Shown here: positions 45,762-55,692 of the stretch, piece by piece
Position numbering within the stretch: position 1 is the stretch's first letter
Layout of the letters: each line of letters begins with the position of its first letter
Assembly: GCA_002708845.1 (NCBI GenBank)
Contig: PAPI01000036.1
Coordinates: 62,001 to 126,000, forward strand
Source: Leeuwenhoekiella sp.
GTDB taxonomy: Bacteria; Bacteroidota; Bacteroidia; Flavobacteriales; Flavobacteriaceae
Direction: 5' to 3'
Length of the DNA stretch: 64,000 bases
Program-made: the position numbers and the translations under genes
Notes under the pieces: model-generated
Databases searched by the model: none
What the model was told of the DNA's origin: nothing
What the model saw: the letters and a program-made list of their open reading frames with translations, nothing else

Positions 45762-46922
45762 ATGAGTAAAGAATTAAAATCCGTTGATTACGGACTCGAA
45801 AAAATATTTGAAGGAGCGCAGGATTTTCTCCCGCTTCTAGGTACAGACTACGTTGAATTTTATGTAGGGAACGCCAAGCAGGCGGCACATTTCTATAAAA
45901 CCGCTTTTGGTTTTCAATCATTTGCCTACAGCGGTCTGGAAACCGGTCAAAAAGATCGGGTGAGTTATGTTTTAAAGCAGGATAAAATACGTCTGGTGCT
46001 TACGTCCCCTCTTAATAGTGACTCGCCGATTAATGACCATATTGTAAAACACGGTGACGGAGTTAAAGTAGTTGCGCTCTGGGTAGAAGATGCGCGTAGC
46101 GCTTTTGAAGAAACCACAAAACGCGGTGCAAAACCCTTTATGGAACCGAAAGTAGAAACTGATGAGCACGGGGAAGTCGTGCGCTCCGGGATTTATACCT
46201 ACGGTGAGACGGTGCATATGTTTGTAGAGCGCAAAAACTACGACGGTCAGTTTATGCCCGGCTTTAGAAAATGGGAATCTGATTACAACCCGGAGCCTAC
46301 CGGCTTAAAATACATTGACCATATGGTGGGTAATGTAGGCTGGGGTGAAATGAATACCTGGGTAAAATGGTATGAAGAGGTAATGGGCTTTGTAAACTTT
46401 CTAACTTTTGATGATAAGCAAATCACCACCGAATATTCAGCCTTGATGAGTAAAGTGATGAGTAACGGCAATGGGCGCATTAAGTTTCCTATCAACGAAC
46501 CGGCAGAAGGCATTAAAAAATCACAGATTGAAGAATATTTGGACTTTTACGAAGGTCCTGGTGTACAACATCTTGCCGTGGCAACAGATGATATTGTGAA
46601 GACAGTTTCGGCATTAAAGGCCAGAGGTGTCGAATTTTTACCACCACCTCCACAAGCCTATTATGATGATATCCCACGCAGGTTGGGTGCACATATGGAT
46701 ACCATGAAAGAAGATCTTAACAAATTGCAGGAACTTTCGATACTGGTAGACGCCGATGAAGAAGGCTATTTACTTCAGATTTTTACCAAGCCGCTACAGG
46801 ATCGCCCGACTTTGTTTTTTGAAATCATTCAGCGTATGGGGGCAAAAGGTTTTGGTGCCGGTAATTTTAAAGCGCTTTTTGAATCTATTGAGCGCGAGCA
46901 GGCTCAGCGTGGAACACTTTAA
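45762..46922 (+). CDS. hppD: 4-hydroxyphenylpyruvate dioxygenase
   Basis: The protein is 386 residues with two VOC-type halves. Iron ligands are seen in 'YIDHMVGNVG' (His), 'GVQHLAVATDD' (His) and the C-terminal 'TLFFEIIQRMGAKGFGAGNF' (Glu). This C-terminal segment is diagnostic of HPPD. It converts 4-hydroxyphenylpyruvate to homogentisate, the substrate of the upstream HmgA. A strong terminator follows at 46948-46979. Confidence 0.95.
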   Translation: MSKELKSVDYGLEKIFEGAQDFLPLLGTDYVEFYVGNAKQAAHFYKTAFGFQSFAYSGLETGQKDRVSYVLKQDKIRLVLTSPLNSDSPINDHIVKHGDGVKVVALWVEDARSAFEETTKRGAKPFMEPKVETDEHGEVVRSGIYTYGETVHMFVERKNYDGQFMPGFRKWESDYNPEPTGLKYIDHMVGNVGWGEMNTWVKWYEEVMGFVNFLTFDDKQITTEYSALMSKVMSNGNGRIKFPINEPAEGIKKSQIEEYLDFYEGPGVQHLAVATDDIVKTVSALKARGVEFLPPPPQAYYDDIPRRLGAHMDTMKEDLNKLQELSILVDADEEGYLLQIFTKPLQDRPTLFFEIIQRMGAKGFGAGNFKALFESIEREQAQRGTL

Positions 46923-46947
46923 ACCACTTGAAGTATACTAATAATGT

Positions 46948-46979
46948 AAAATCCCTGTTGTATCAACGGGGATTTTTCA
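46948..46979 (+). terminator. Terminator of hppD
   Basis: A 13-bp stem AAAATCCCTGTTG / CAACGGGGATTTT (46948-46960 and 46964-46976, one G-T pair) has a 3-nt loop and ends in Ts. Confidence 0.9.
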
Positions 46980-47073
46980 TTTTAATGAATGCATAACCTG
47001 TGAATAATACACTTTTGGCTACTTTTGGAACAACTCTTGTAAAAGCATAGGTATATGCTTCAAATATAAGATT

Positions 47074-47850
47074 ATGAAAAAGATTATTATACTTGCAATA
47101 CTGCTCATTATGGGCGGTTCTACCTATGCACAGGATCCTGCTTTTGAGGATGGGGAGTGGTTTCGGTTCCGCATAAGCTACAGTGGCTGGTGGAAGGCAG
47201 GAGAAGCAACTCTGGGCGTTGTAAACGATACCTACAAGGGTAAGCCGGTATATCACGTCAAAGGAAAAGGAGTTACCACAGGGATGACCAAATTATTTTT
47301 TGGCGTTGAAGACTATTATGAGACCTATGTAGATAAGCAAACCACGCTGCCCTATCGTTTTATCCGTAAAATTGATGAAGGCGGTCACACTAAAGACAAG
47401 GTAATAGACTTTGATCAGCAGGCTCGTGTGGCTACAGTAAATGATAAAAAGCATAACAATACCAGTACGTATAAAACAGAGCCTTCTATTCACGATATGG
47501 TAAGTAGTTTTTACTACCTGCGTAATTCAATAGATACGAAGACCTTAAAAGAAGGAGACGAGACGGTGATCAATATGTTTTTTGATCAGGAAAACTTCAA
47601 GTTTAAGCTTAAGTTTTTGGGGCGTGAGGTGATTAAGACCAAATTCGGAAAGGTAAACAGCCTAATTTTTAGACCATACGTTCAGGCGGGACGGGTTTTT
47701 AAAGAAAAAGAAAGTCTTACGGTTTGGATTAGTGATGATCAAAATAAAATACCTTTGCAAATCAAAGCAGATTTAGCGGTAGGCTCTTTAAAAGCAGACA
47801 TTGAAGCTTATAAGGGCTTAAAGCATCCATTCTACATTATACAAGATTAA
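47074..47850 (+). CDS. DUF3108 domain protein, exported
   Basis: The protein is 258 residues with a signal peptide ending 'GGSTYAQDP'. The domain start 'GEWFRFRISYSGWWKAGEATLGV' and the later 'TVWISDDQNKIPLQIKADLAVGSLKADIEAY' segment are typical of DUF3108. No catalytic residues are apparent; a lipocalin-like or barrel fold is likely. Its stop overlaps the start of the tryptophan dioxygenase gene by one base, so the two are coupled despite different subjects. Confidence 0.85.
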   Translation: MKKIIILAILLIMGGSTYAQDPAFEDGEWFRFRISYSGWWKAGEATLGVVNDTYKGKPVYHVKGKGVTTGMTKLFFGVEDYYETYVDKQTTLPYRFIRKIDEGGHTKDKVIDFDQQARVATVNDKKHNNTSTYKTEPSIHDMVSSFYYLRNSIDTKTLKEGDETVINMFFDQENFKFKLKFLGREVIKTKFGKVNSLIFRPYVQAGRVFKEKESLTVWISDDQNKIPLQIKADLAVGSLKADIEAYKGLKHPFYIIQD

Positions 47851-48803
47851 TGACGCATACGAGCAGTCCTGAAACTCAAGAACAATTAGAAGCGCTACAA
47901 GAGAAGTTTGATGCAATGGGTCAAAATCTGGATCATCAGCTTGAAGGTTTTGTTCACAGTAAACCTATAAATTACTGGGATTACATTCAGGTTGACACCT
48001 TGCTCAGTTTGCAAAACCAGCGTACGCTCGTTCCTGATGAGATGGTGTTTATTATGTACCATCAGATCAATGAACTGCTTTTTAAAATGAGCCTTTGGGA
48101 AATAGAGCAGGTAGCCAATGCGAATGAACTCACAGTTCAATTATTCAGCGAAAAATTAGATCGAATAAGCAGGTATTTTGATATGCTTACCACTTCATTC
48201 ACGATCATGCGCGAAGGAATGCAGATGGAGCAGTATCTTAAATTCAGAAGAACGTTGAGTCCGGCAAGTGGTTTTCAAAGTGCTCAGTATCGCCTTATAG
48301 AATTTGCTTCCACAGAATACATCAATCTCATTGATGCTCGCTTTCGCGAAAGCTTTAAAACCAAAAATAACCAAGACCCCCAGTATTATGATGAGGTTTT
48401 AGAGCACCTGTACTGGCAGGCTGCCGGTAAAGACTATACTACCGGTAAAAAAAGCTACACTTTAAAAGACTTCGAATTGAAATATAAGGAAGACTTTATA
48501 CGTTTTCTAAAAGCTTACAAAAACTTAAATTTGTGGTCAAAGTTTAAAATGTTGCCCGCCGAAGATCAAAAGGATGCAACGCTCGTAGCAGCTATGCGTC
48601 ATTATGACCATACGGTAAATATTAACTGGGTGATGTCTCATTACCATACTGCGGTTCATTATTTAAATCAGGGTAAAGAGCCCCTGGAAGCCACAGGTGG
48701 TAGTGACTGGGTCAAATACATGCATCCCAAATATCAAAAACGTATATTTTTTCCTGATTTGTGGTCTGAACAAGAGCGCGCAGATTGGGGTAAAGACATT
48801 TAA
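47850..48803 (+). CDS. Tryptophan 2,3-dioxygenase family protein
   Basis: The protein is 317 residues. Typical segments are 'INYWDYIQVDTLLSLQ', 'DEMVFIMYHQINELLFK', 'RRTLSPASGFQSAQYR' and 'NWVMSHYHTAVHYL', with the haem-ligand His in the HxxTAxxYL-like stretch. The family oxidises tryptophan to N-formylkynurenine. It lies beside tyrosine-degrading enzymes, suggesting a broader aromatic amino acid catabolic set. A perfect palindrome GCTTTCGCGAAAGC lies inside it at 48340-48353. Confidence 0.9.
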   Translation: MTHTSSPETQEQLEALQEKFDAMGQNLDHQLEGFVHSKPINYWDYIQVDTLLSLQNQRTLVPDEMVFIMYHQINELLFKMSLWEIEQVANANELTVQLFSEKLDRISRYFDMLTTSFTIMREGMQMEQYLKFRRTLSPASGFQSAQYRLIEFASTEYINLIDARFRESFKTKNNQDPQYYDEVLEHLYWQAAGKDYTTGKKSYTLKDFELKYKEDFIRFLKAYKNLNLWSKFKMLPAEDQKDATLVAAMRHYDHTVNINWVMSHYHTAVHYLNQGKEPLEATGGSDWVKYMHPKYQKRIFFPDLWSEQERADWGKDI

Positions 48804-48833
48804 TCGTAATCCTTAACTATCAAAAGTCCAAAA

Positions 48834-50072
48834 TTGAAAAAATTAAGTCTCATACTTATGGCTATGCTTACCCTGATAGGCTGTGCCGACGATGAAACAA
48901 AAGAAAAAGAACCAGTAGTACAGGAGGTTAAAAAACCGAAAGTAAAAAAGTTTGGTTACACACTAGAGGATTATGAAGTTGTTTCAGACACCATACAGCC
49001 CGGTGATAGTTTTGGGCAGATTCTCTTCGAAAATGGGATTGATTACGGCACGATTCAGCAGATTACCGATTCGGTGGCTTCAGTGTTTGATACCCGAAAG
49101 ATCGTTGCGGGTAAACCCTACACACTTTTAAAAAGTAAGGATTCTACCGGCCAGGCTCAGGTGTTTATCTACGAGCAAAATAAGATTGACTACGTAGTGC
49201 TCGATTTTAAGGATGAGGTTGTAAAAGCAGATGCAAAAAAGCGACCGGTAACCGTTAAGGAGCGCATTGCCTATGGCGTGATAGAAGATAACCTTTCAAC
49301 TACCTTTGATGACTTAGGTCTTAATATTCTTGTGGCTTACGGGATGGCAGATATTTATGCCTGGACCATCGACTTCTTTAAGCTTCAACCCGGAGATAAG
49401 TTTAAAGTTATTTATACTGAAAAGTATATCAACGACACCATTCCGGCAGGTTTTGGTAAGATTAAAGCCAGTTGGTTTGAACATAAGGGGAAACCCATTT
49501 ATGCTTTTGGTTTTGTAAGTGACAGTATTAAAGGCAAGCCAGACTATTATGATGAGAATGCAGACAATTTAAGACGTGCTTTTTTAAAGAGTCCGCTTAA
49601 GTTTGGCCGTATATCTTCACGTTATAACCTGAAACGACGTATTGCATACTATGGCAATCGTGTGCGCCCTCATAAAGGAACTGATTTTGCTGCACCTGTT
49701 GGCACACCTATTATGGCCACTTCAGACGGTACCGTGATTGCTTCAGAATATAGGGGTGGTAACGGGAACTATGTAAAATTACGCCATAACGGCACTTACG
49801 ACACTCAGTATCTACATATGAGTAAGCGCGCTGTAAGTCGCGGAGATTATGTGCGTCAGGGTGAGGTAATTGGTTATATTGGTATGACCGGAAATACAAG
49901 TGGGCCACATGTATGTTACCGCTTTTGGAAAAATGGCAAACAGGTAGACCCATTTAATATTGACTTGCCTACTTCAGAGCCGCTTGTAAAAGAGCTTCAG
50001 CCTGAATATTTTGAATATATAGCTCCTTTAAGAGCACAACTAGATGAAATAACCTTCGAAAAATCAACCTAA
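48834..50072 (+). CDS. M23-family peptidoglycan peptidase-like lipoprotein (TTG start)
   Basis: The protein is 412 residues. The lipoprotein signal starts at TTG 48834 ([17 protein letters not shown]). A LysM/OapA-like middle region ('[18 protein letters not shown]') precedes the LytM domain at about 270-390: '[22 protein letters not shown]' (HxxxD) and '[18 protein letters not shown]'. The last metal motif reads H-V-C where most M23 peptidases have HxH, so Zn ligation and activity may be changed. It probably acts on, or regulates enzymes acting on, peptidoglycan. Confidence 0.9.
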   Translation: MKKLSLILMAMLTLIGCADDETKEKEPVVQEVKKPKVKKFGYTLEDYEVVSDTIQPGDSFGQILFENGIDYGTIQQITDSVASVFDTRKIVAGKPYTLLKSKDSTGQAQVFIYEQNKIDYVVLDFKDEVVKADAKKRPVTVKERIAYGVIEDNLSTTFDDLGLNILVAYGMADIYAWTIDFFKLQPGDKFKVIYTEKYINDTIPAGFGKIKASWFEHKGKPIYAFGFVSDSIKGKPDYYDENADNLRRAFLKSPLKFGRISSRYNLKRRIAYYGNRVRPHKGTDFAAPVGTPIMATSDGTVIASEYRGGNGNYVKLRHNGTYDTQYLHMSKRAVSRGDYVRQGEVIGYIGMTGNTSGPHVCYRFWKNGKQVDPFNIDLPTSEPLVKELQPEYFEYIAPLRAQLDEITFEKST

Positions 50073-50073
50073 G

Positions 50074-51717
50074 ATGAAAAAAATCAATCCCACACAGACC
50101 AAAGCCTGGAAGGCACTTCAATCGCATTTTGAAAACGTGAAAAATCTTCAAATGAAAGATTTATTTGAGGATGCCGGCCGCGCAGAAGCGTTTACCTTAA
50201 AATGGGATGATTTTTTCGTGGATTACAGTAAAAACCGGATGACATCAGAAACCAAATCACTGTTGCTTGATTTGGCTAAAGAAATGAATCTGGAAGAAGC
50301 ACGCGCAGCTTATTTTGGCGGAGCTGAAATCAACGAGACCGAAGGTCGTGCTGTTATGCACACCGCTCTACGCCAGCCTAAAAGTGCGCACGTAAAGATT
50401 GACGGTGAAGATGTGATCCCAGAAGTAAATGAAGTAAAGGAAAAGATCAAAGGTTTTTGTGATAGCGTTATTAGCGGAAGCCACAAGGGTTATACGGGTA
50501 AAGCCATTACCGATGTGGTGAATATAGGGATTGGAGGATCAGATTTAGGCCCGGTGATGGTTGCAGAAGCTTTAGCGTATTACCATAACCATTTAAAGGT
50601 TCACTTTATTTCTAATGTTGATGGAGATCACGTTCACGAGTCTTTAAAGAATTTAAATCCCGAGACCACACTTTTTGTTGTTGTGTCTAAATCTTTTACT
50701 ACGCAGGAAACCCTTTCTAATGCGAATACAGCACGCAAATGGTTTCTTGGTAAAGTGGCGGGTGCTTCGGCTGAAGGAGAAGCCGTGGCTAAACACTTTG
50801 TGGCTGTTTCTACAAATGAGAAGGCTGTAAAAGAGTTTGGGATAGACCCCAATAACATGTTTACGATGTGGGATTGGGTTGGTGGCCGTTTTTCACTATG
50901 GAGTTCAGTTGGCCTTTCTATAGCACTGGCTGTAGGATATAGCAATTTTGAGAGTATGCTTGCAGGTGCCCATAAAGCTGACGAGCATTTTAAAAATGCT
51001 GATTTAGGCGAAAATATCCCGGTTATGATGGCGCTTACCACGGTTTGGTACAATAACTTTTTTGGCGCCGAAAGCGAAGCGATTATACCCTACACACAGT
51101 ACCTGCACCGTTTTCCCGCCTATTTGCAACAGGCAATTATGGAGAGCAATGGTAAAAGTGTAGACCGCAATGGGGAACATGTAGATTATCAAACCGGACA
51201 AATTGTTTGGGGCGAACCGGGAACCAACTCGCAACACGCATTTTTTCAGTTAATACACCAGGGGACTAAAATCATACCGACCCATTTTATTGGTTACAAA
51301 CATTCCCTTCACGGCGATACCGATCATCACAATAAATTGATGGCCAACTTTTTTGCTCAGACCGAAGCTTTGATGAATGGTAAAACCCAAGCAGAAGCCC
51401 GGGAGGAGTTAAAATCTTCAGGTATGGATGCAGCTGCCATTGATAAGCTGGTTCCGTTTAAAGTATTTGATGGTAACAAGCCCACAACAACGCTTCTTAT
51501 TGATAAACTAACGCCCGAAAGTCTAGGTGCGCTAATCGCTTTGTACGAACACAAAATATTTACAGAGGGTATCCTTTGGAACATCTACAGTTACGATCAA
51601 TGGGGTGTTGAACTGGGCAAGCAATTGGCAAAAAACGTGTTAAAAGATTTAAATTCAGACCAGATTGCCGCTCATGATTCTTCTACAACTCAATTGATTA
51701 AACAGTTTAAGAGTTAA
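50074..51717 (+). CDS. pgi: Glucose-6-phosphate isomerase
   Basis: The protein is 547 residues, full family length (E. coli 549). Signatures are '[11 protein letters not shown]', '[16 protein letters not shown]' and '[18 protein letters not shown]'. It interconverts glucose-6-phosphate and fructose-6-phosphate in the cytoplasm. It starts one base after the M23 gene stop and may be cotranscribed with it. A 175-bp spacer follows before the nuclease/TonB receptor locus. Confidence 0.97.
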   Translation: MKKINPTQTKAWKALQSHFENVKNLQMKDLFEDAGRAEAFTLKWDDFFVDYSKNRMTSETKSLLLDLAKEMNLEEARAAYFGGAEINETEGRAVMHTALRQPKSAHVKIDGEDVIPEVNEVKEKIKGFCDSVISGSHKGYTGKAITDVVNIGIGGSDLGPVMVAEALAYYHNHLKVHFISNVDGDHVHESLKNLNPETTLFVVVSKSFTTQETLSNANTARKWFLGKVAGASAEGEAVAKHFVAVSTNEKAVKEFGIDPNNMFTMWDWVGGRFSLWSSVGLSIALAVGYSNFESMLAGAHKADEHFKNADLGENIPVMMALTTVWYNNFFGAESEAIIPYTQYLHRFPAYLQQAIMESNGKSVDRNGEHVDYQTGQIVWGEPGTNSQHAFFQLIHQGTKIIPTHFIGYKHSLHGDTDHHNKLMANFFAQTEALMNGKTQAEAREELKSSGMDAAAIDKLVPFKVFDGNKPTTTLLIDKLTPESLGALIALYEHKIFTEGILWNIYSYDQWGVELGKQLAKNVLKDLNSDQIAAHDSSTTQLIKQFKS

Positions 51718-51892
51718 TTAACGCTTGTTGATAAGTTTTAGATTTAATTCAACGAACTGGCTTTTAGGTAGTTGTTTGTTGCGTTATTTTTAGCAGAAGT
51801 TAAAAAAGAGAAAATAATCCTTAACGTTCTCTTAATATTTAATTTAGTCTTTTATAAGACTTTTGCGCAAAATCTAAACTTAAACAAGCACA

Positions 51893-54448
51893 ATGAAAAA
51901 AATTACAAGTTTACTTACACTTGTGTTTCTTTTGCTAACTGCTGCGGCACAGGCTCAAGGGACTATTCGTGGAACTGTTGTAGATGGTGAGAATGGTACA
52001 CCCCTACCCGGAGTTAACGTTGTTATTGAAGGCACTACTAACGGTGTTTCTACAGACTTTGACGGTAAATTCACCATTCAGGTTGTAGAGAATACCGGTT
52101 CTGTACGTATATCTTACGTCGGCTTTGCTCCACAAACACTTCCTTTTAATCTTGCAGGTCAAAAAGTAATTGATTTAGGTACGATTAAATTGGAAATGGA
52201 CTCTGACGCTCTTGACGAAGTTATCGTAAAAGCATATTCATTAGCTATTGATCGTAAAACACCTGTTGCTGTTTCTACAATTAAAGCTGAAACCATTGAG
52301 AACGAATTGGGTTCTCAGGAATTCCCAGAAATTCTTAAAACGACTCCGGGTGTATATGTAACCCGTGGTGGTGGTGGTTTTGGAGATGCAGAACTACGTA
52401 TACGTGGTTTCAACTCTCAAAACGTTGCGGTGATGATAAATGGTATTCCGGTTAATGATATGGAGAACGGGAATGTATACTGGAGTAACTGGGCTGGACT
52501 TTCTGATGTAACCAGCTCTATGCAGGTTCAAAGAGGTCTTGGTGCCGCAATGATAGGACTTCCTTCAATTGGAGGTACGGTAAACATTGTTACCAAATCA
52601 ACAGATCTTGCTAAGGGCGGTAATGTTATGATGGCGACCGGTAATGATGGGTATACCAAATACGGTTTCACACTTTCTACTGGTATGTTAGAAAATGATT
52701 GGGCGGCTACAGTAAGTCTTTCAAGAACGACGGGAGAGCAGTTTGTTGATGCAACCACTATTGATGCGTATTCGTATTTTTTAAATGTAGCTAAAAAAAT
52801 AGGTGAAAATCACGAACTATCATTTACAGCTTTTGGAGCTCCACAACGACACGGGCAACGTCAAAACAGATTGTTAATTGATGATTTTAGAAGAAGTCCG
52901 CGTGGTATTCGTACAAATACTGACTATGGTTATAAAAATGGTCAGTTAGTTAATTATGAAGATAATTTCTATCATAAACCACAGATTTCGTTGAATCATT
53001 ACTGGACTATTAATGAAATATCTTCACTTACGACATCAGTTTATGCATCGTTTGGTACTGGTGGTGGTGGTGGAACAGCTGGGGTTAATAAATTTGGTAA
53101 ATACAACACAGACTACAGAGATGAAGAATTTGCACCTGTAAACTTTGATCAGATTGTTGCCGAAAATAAAGCTCTAGGTGCAGCCACAAGTGCAGAAACA
53201 GTTTTGAGGGCTTCACGTAACAATCATCAGTGGTATGGAGCTTTGTCAACTTACAGCACCGAGCTTTCTGAATATATCGATTTGACTGCCGGTGTAGACG
53301 TGCGTATTTACAAAGGGGATCACTATACAGAACTTACGGATTTATTAGGTGGAGCTTTCTTCTTAGATAATAATGATGAAAATAATCCTAATAAGATTGT
53401 AAGAGAAGGTGATAAATACAATTATTATGATTCTGGCTATACTAACTGGGCTGGTCTTTTCGCACAGGCAGAATATAATAAAGATGCTTTGTCAGCAGTA
53501 CTTTCTGTTGCAGCAAATACCACGTACTATAAGCGTAAAGATTATTTTAACTATCTAGACACAGATCCTGCCCGTGAGACAGACTGGATTGATTTCCCTG
53601 CTTTCAGTACTAAAGGTGGTGTGAACTACAGATTGGATGATGTGAACAACGTATTTGCTAATATTGGTTATTTTGAAAGAGCACCATTTAATGATGCAGT
53701 ATTCCTTAACTTTCAGAATGATGTAAATGCTGATGCTAAAAATCAAAAGATTTTTAGTGCTGAAGTTGGTTACGGTTTCAGAGGTGACAATTTTAGAGCA
53801 GACTTAAACGTTTATCGTACGAAATGGAGTGACAGAACGTATACAATTACTCGTACTGATCAAGAAGGGAACCAGCAAATTGCTAATATTTTAGGTCTGA
53901 ATCAGTTGCACCAAGGTATTGAATTGGAAATGTCATATCGTCCTATAGAAACACTTACCTTAACTGGTATGGCGTCTATTGGAGACTGGAAGTTTGCAAA
54001 CGACATTAACAACGTTCAGGTTTTTGACGATCAGCAAAATCCAATAGGAGATCCAATTGATGTATATTTGGATGGAGTAAAAGTGGGTAACTCTGCACAA
54101 ACAACATTTGCATTAGGAGCGGACTATTTGGTTCTAGCTTCAACAACCGTAAGAGCCTCATTTAACTATGCTGCAGATTATTTTGCAAGTTATGACCCAA
54201 CAGGTCGTTTACAACCTGATCTTCCACAAACTTGGGAAATGCCGGCTTTTGGTTTATTAGACCTTGGTTTGACCCATCGCTTTGAGTTTGGTGGTTTTAA
54301 TGCGCAAATCAATGCAAACGTGTTCAACGTATTAGATACAGAATATATTTCTGATGCTCAAGATGGTAATAATTCCGTTGCAGAAACTGCTTTGGTATAT
54401 TATGGAGCTGGTAGAACTTACACAGTAGGAGCTAAAATTAATTTTTAA
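51893..54448 (+). CDS. TonB-dependent receptor of the endonuclease locus
   Basis: The protein is 851 residues with a signal peptide ending 'AAAQAQGT'. A CarboxypepD_reg-like domain spans about 22-110 ('IRGTVVDGENGTPLPGVNV'). The plug is 'FPEILKTTPGVYVTRGGGG', 'LRIRGFNSQNVAVMINGIPV', 'VQRGLGAAMIGLPSIGGTVN'. The barrel ends 'GRTYTVGAKINF'. The glycine-rich 'RGGGGFGDAELR' in the plug and 'GTGGGGGTAG' in the barrel are notable. It starts the locus with a repeat lipoprotein 11 bp downstream. The imported substrate is unknown; nucleic-acid products are suggested by the third gene. Confidence 0.93.
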   Translation: MKKITSLLTLVFLLLTAAAQAQGTIRGTVVDGENGTPLPGVNVVIEGTTNGVSTDFDGKFTIQVVENTGSVRISYVGFAPQTLPFNLAGQKVIDLGTIKLEMDSDALDEVIVKAYSLAIDRKTPVAVSTIKAETIENELGSQEFPEILKTTPGVYVTRGGGGFGDAELRIRGFNSQNVAVMINGIPVNDMENGNVYWSNWAGLSDVTSSMQVQRGLGAAMIGLPSIGGTVNIVTKSTDLAKGGNVMMATGNDGYTKYGFTLSTGMLENDWAATVSLSRTTGEQFVDATTIDAYSYFLNVAKKIGENHELSFTAFGAPQRHGQRQNRLLIDDFRRSPRGIRTNTDYGYKNGQLVNYEDNFYHKPQISLNHYWTINEISSLTTSVYASFGTGGGGGTAGVNKFGKYNTDYRDEEFAPVNFDQIVAENKALGAATSAETVLRASRNNHQWYGALSTYSTELSEYIDLTAGVDVRIYKGDHYTELTDLLGGAFFLDNNDENNPNKIVREGDKYNYYDSGYTNWAGLFAQAEYNKDALSAVLSVAANTTYYKRKDYFNYLDTDPARETDWIDFPAFSTKGGVNYRLDDVNNVFANIGYFERAPFNDAVFLNFQNDVNADAKNQKIFSAEVGYGFRGDNFRADLNVYRTKWSDRTYTITRTDQEGNQQIANILGLNQLHQGIELEMSYRPIETLTLTGMASIGDWKFANDINNVQVFDDQQNPIGDPIDVYLDGVKVGNSAQTTFALGADYLVLASTTVRASFNYAADYFASYDPTGRLQPDLPQTWEMPAFGLLDLGLTHRFEFGGFNAQINANVFNVLDTEYISDAQDGNNSVAETALVYYGAGRTYTVGAKINF

Positions 54449-54459
54449 TAAAAATTGAA

Positions 54460-55620
54460 ATGAAAAAATTACTTTATTTATTCACAGTAGCCATTTTGGG
54501 CTATTCAGCTACAGGATGTGATCCTGTAGAAGACATCAACGATGAGTTGGCAGCAAATGAAGAAGGTATAGTTGATGAATTTGACTATACATTAACTGAA
54601 GATGATTATACTGAAATACTTGAATTGAGTTTTCCTAATTTCAATAGTATTGATGATGCTAAGGAATTAATTCCTCAGGTGTTAACAGCAAACTTTCCAT
54701 ATTTGGGAGCAAATTCTTTAGCATTTGTCTCGTATGATTTATATCAACCTGTACAAACTGAACGATCATTAATCGTTTACACCGTTACAACTGAAGATTA
54801 TGATGCATATCCAGACACCGCCGAGTATAATAACTTTGACGATGAAGATCAGATCTATACTTTTTTAGATGATAAATTTGGAGACGTCGCAAACAGGACT
54901 CTTGTTTCTCTAACATATAAATTTTACAATGGTTCAGCGCAAACCCTGAATAATGGATTTCTTAGAGTAAATGGTAGTTGGCAATTTGCATTAGGGCTTA
55001 CAAATTCAGAATATAATGCTGTAGGACAGGGGTTTGCTAATTTCAACACCGAGGATGAGGCATTAAGAAAGCTTCCTATTTTCCTAAAAGATAAATTCAA
55101 GTATGATGATATTCAAGAGGGAGATGTAAAATCAGTCATGTATAAATTATATACCACTGATGTTGATGATCTTGATGAAGATGGTAGAGTAGATGATAAT
55201 GCAACTTACAGCTTTATTGCTAATTTTATATTTCAGGGATCGGAATGGGTTGAATATAATAACGTAGTTTCACAAACTCTTCAATTTGGGAATGATGGCA
55301 CCAACTGGATTCCAGATAACACCATTTCTTATTCTTTAACTGCTGCAGATTACAATCTCATAGGTACATCCTTAGAATCAAAATATCCTGCGCAAACCGC
55401 AAGTATGCTTCGCTACGGAAATCTTGATCGTCGTAATGGGAATGATGCTTTTTGGAGTGATGATATGATTTTAGAAGCTCTAAATTTACTTTTAGATAAT
55501 CTTGACCCTAACGCTGAGGAAGGTCAGAAATATGCTGTAACTTTTGATATCTACAATGGTTCGAATACAACAGAAACTGACTTTGTAATCAAAACTGATG
55601 GAATTTGGGTAAGACAATAA
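54460..55620 (+). CDS. Surface lipoprotein of four tandem repeats, function unknown
   Basis: The protein is 386 residues, acidic, with a lipoprotein signal ending 'SATGC'. About four repeats of 80-100 residues can be aligned by eye. Each starts like 'YTLTEDDYTEI', 'YTVTTEDYDAY', 'LGLTNSEYNAV' or 'YSLTAADYNLI', and ends with a strand pair such as 'YKFYNGSAQTLNNGF...W' or 'FDIYNGSNTTETDFVIKTDGIW'. I do not recognise the family. Its place between a TonB receptor and a secreted nuclease suggests a SusD-like substrate-binding partner, though it has no SusD-like sequence. That role is inference. Confidence 0.75.
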   Translation: MKKLLYLFTVAILGYSATGCDPVEDINDELAANEEGIVDEFDYTLTEDDYTEILELSFPNFNSIDDAKELIPQVLTANFPYLGANSLAFVSYDLYQPVQTERSLIVYTVTTEDYDAYPDTAEYNNFDDEDQIYTFLDDKFGDVANRTLVSLTYKFYNGSAQTLNNGFLRVNGSWQFALGLTNSEYNAVGQGFANFNTEDEALRKLPIFLKDKFKYDDIQEGDVKSVMYKLYTTDVDDLDEDGRVDDNATYSFIANFIFQGSEWVEYNNVVSQTLQFGNDGTNWIPDNTISYSLTAADYNLIGTSLESKYPAQTASMLRYGNLDRRNGNDAFWSDDMILEALNLLLDNLDPNAEEGQKYAVTFDIYNGSNTTETDFVIKTDGIWVRQ

Positions 55621-55640
55621 CCCTTTGAATAATTTTAAAA

Positions 55641-55676
55641 AACCTCCTGTTCTTGTTGAATAAGGGGGTTTTGTTT
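55641..55676 (+). terminator. Possible terminator after the repeat lipoprotein gene
   Basis: A short stem AACCTCC / GGGGGTT (one T-G pair) with a 16-nt loop is followed by TTTGTTTTTT. It lies between the repeat lipoprotein and endonuclease genes. Confidence 0.5.
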
Positions 55677-55692
55677 TTTATAAATAAAAGAT

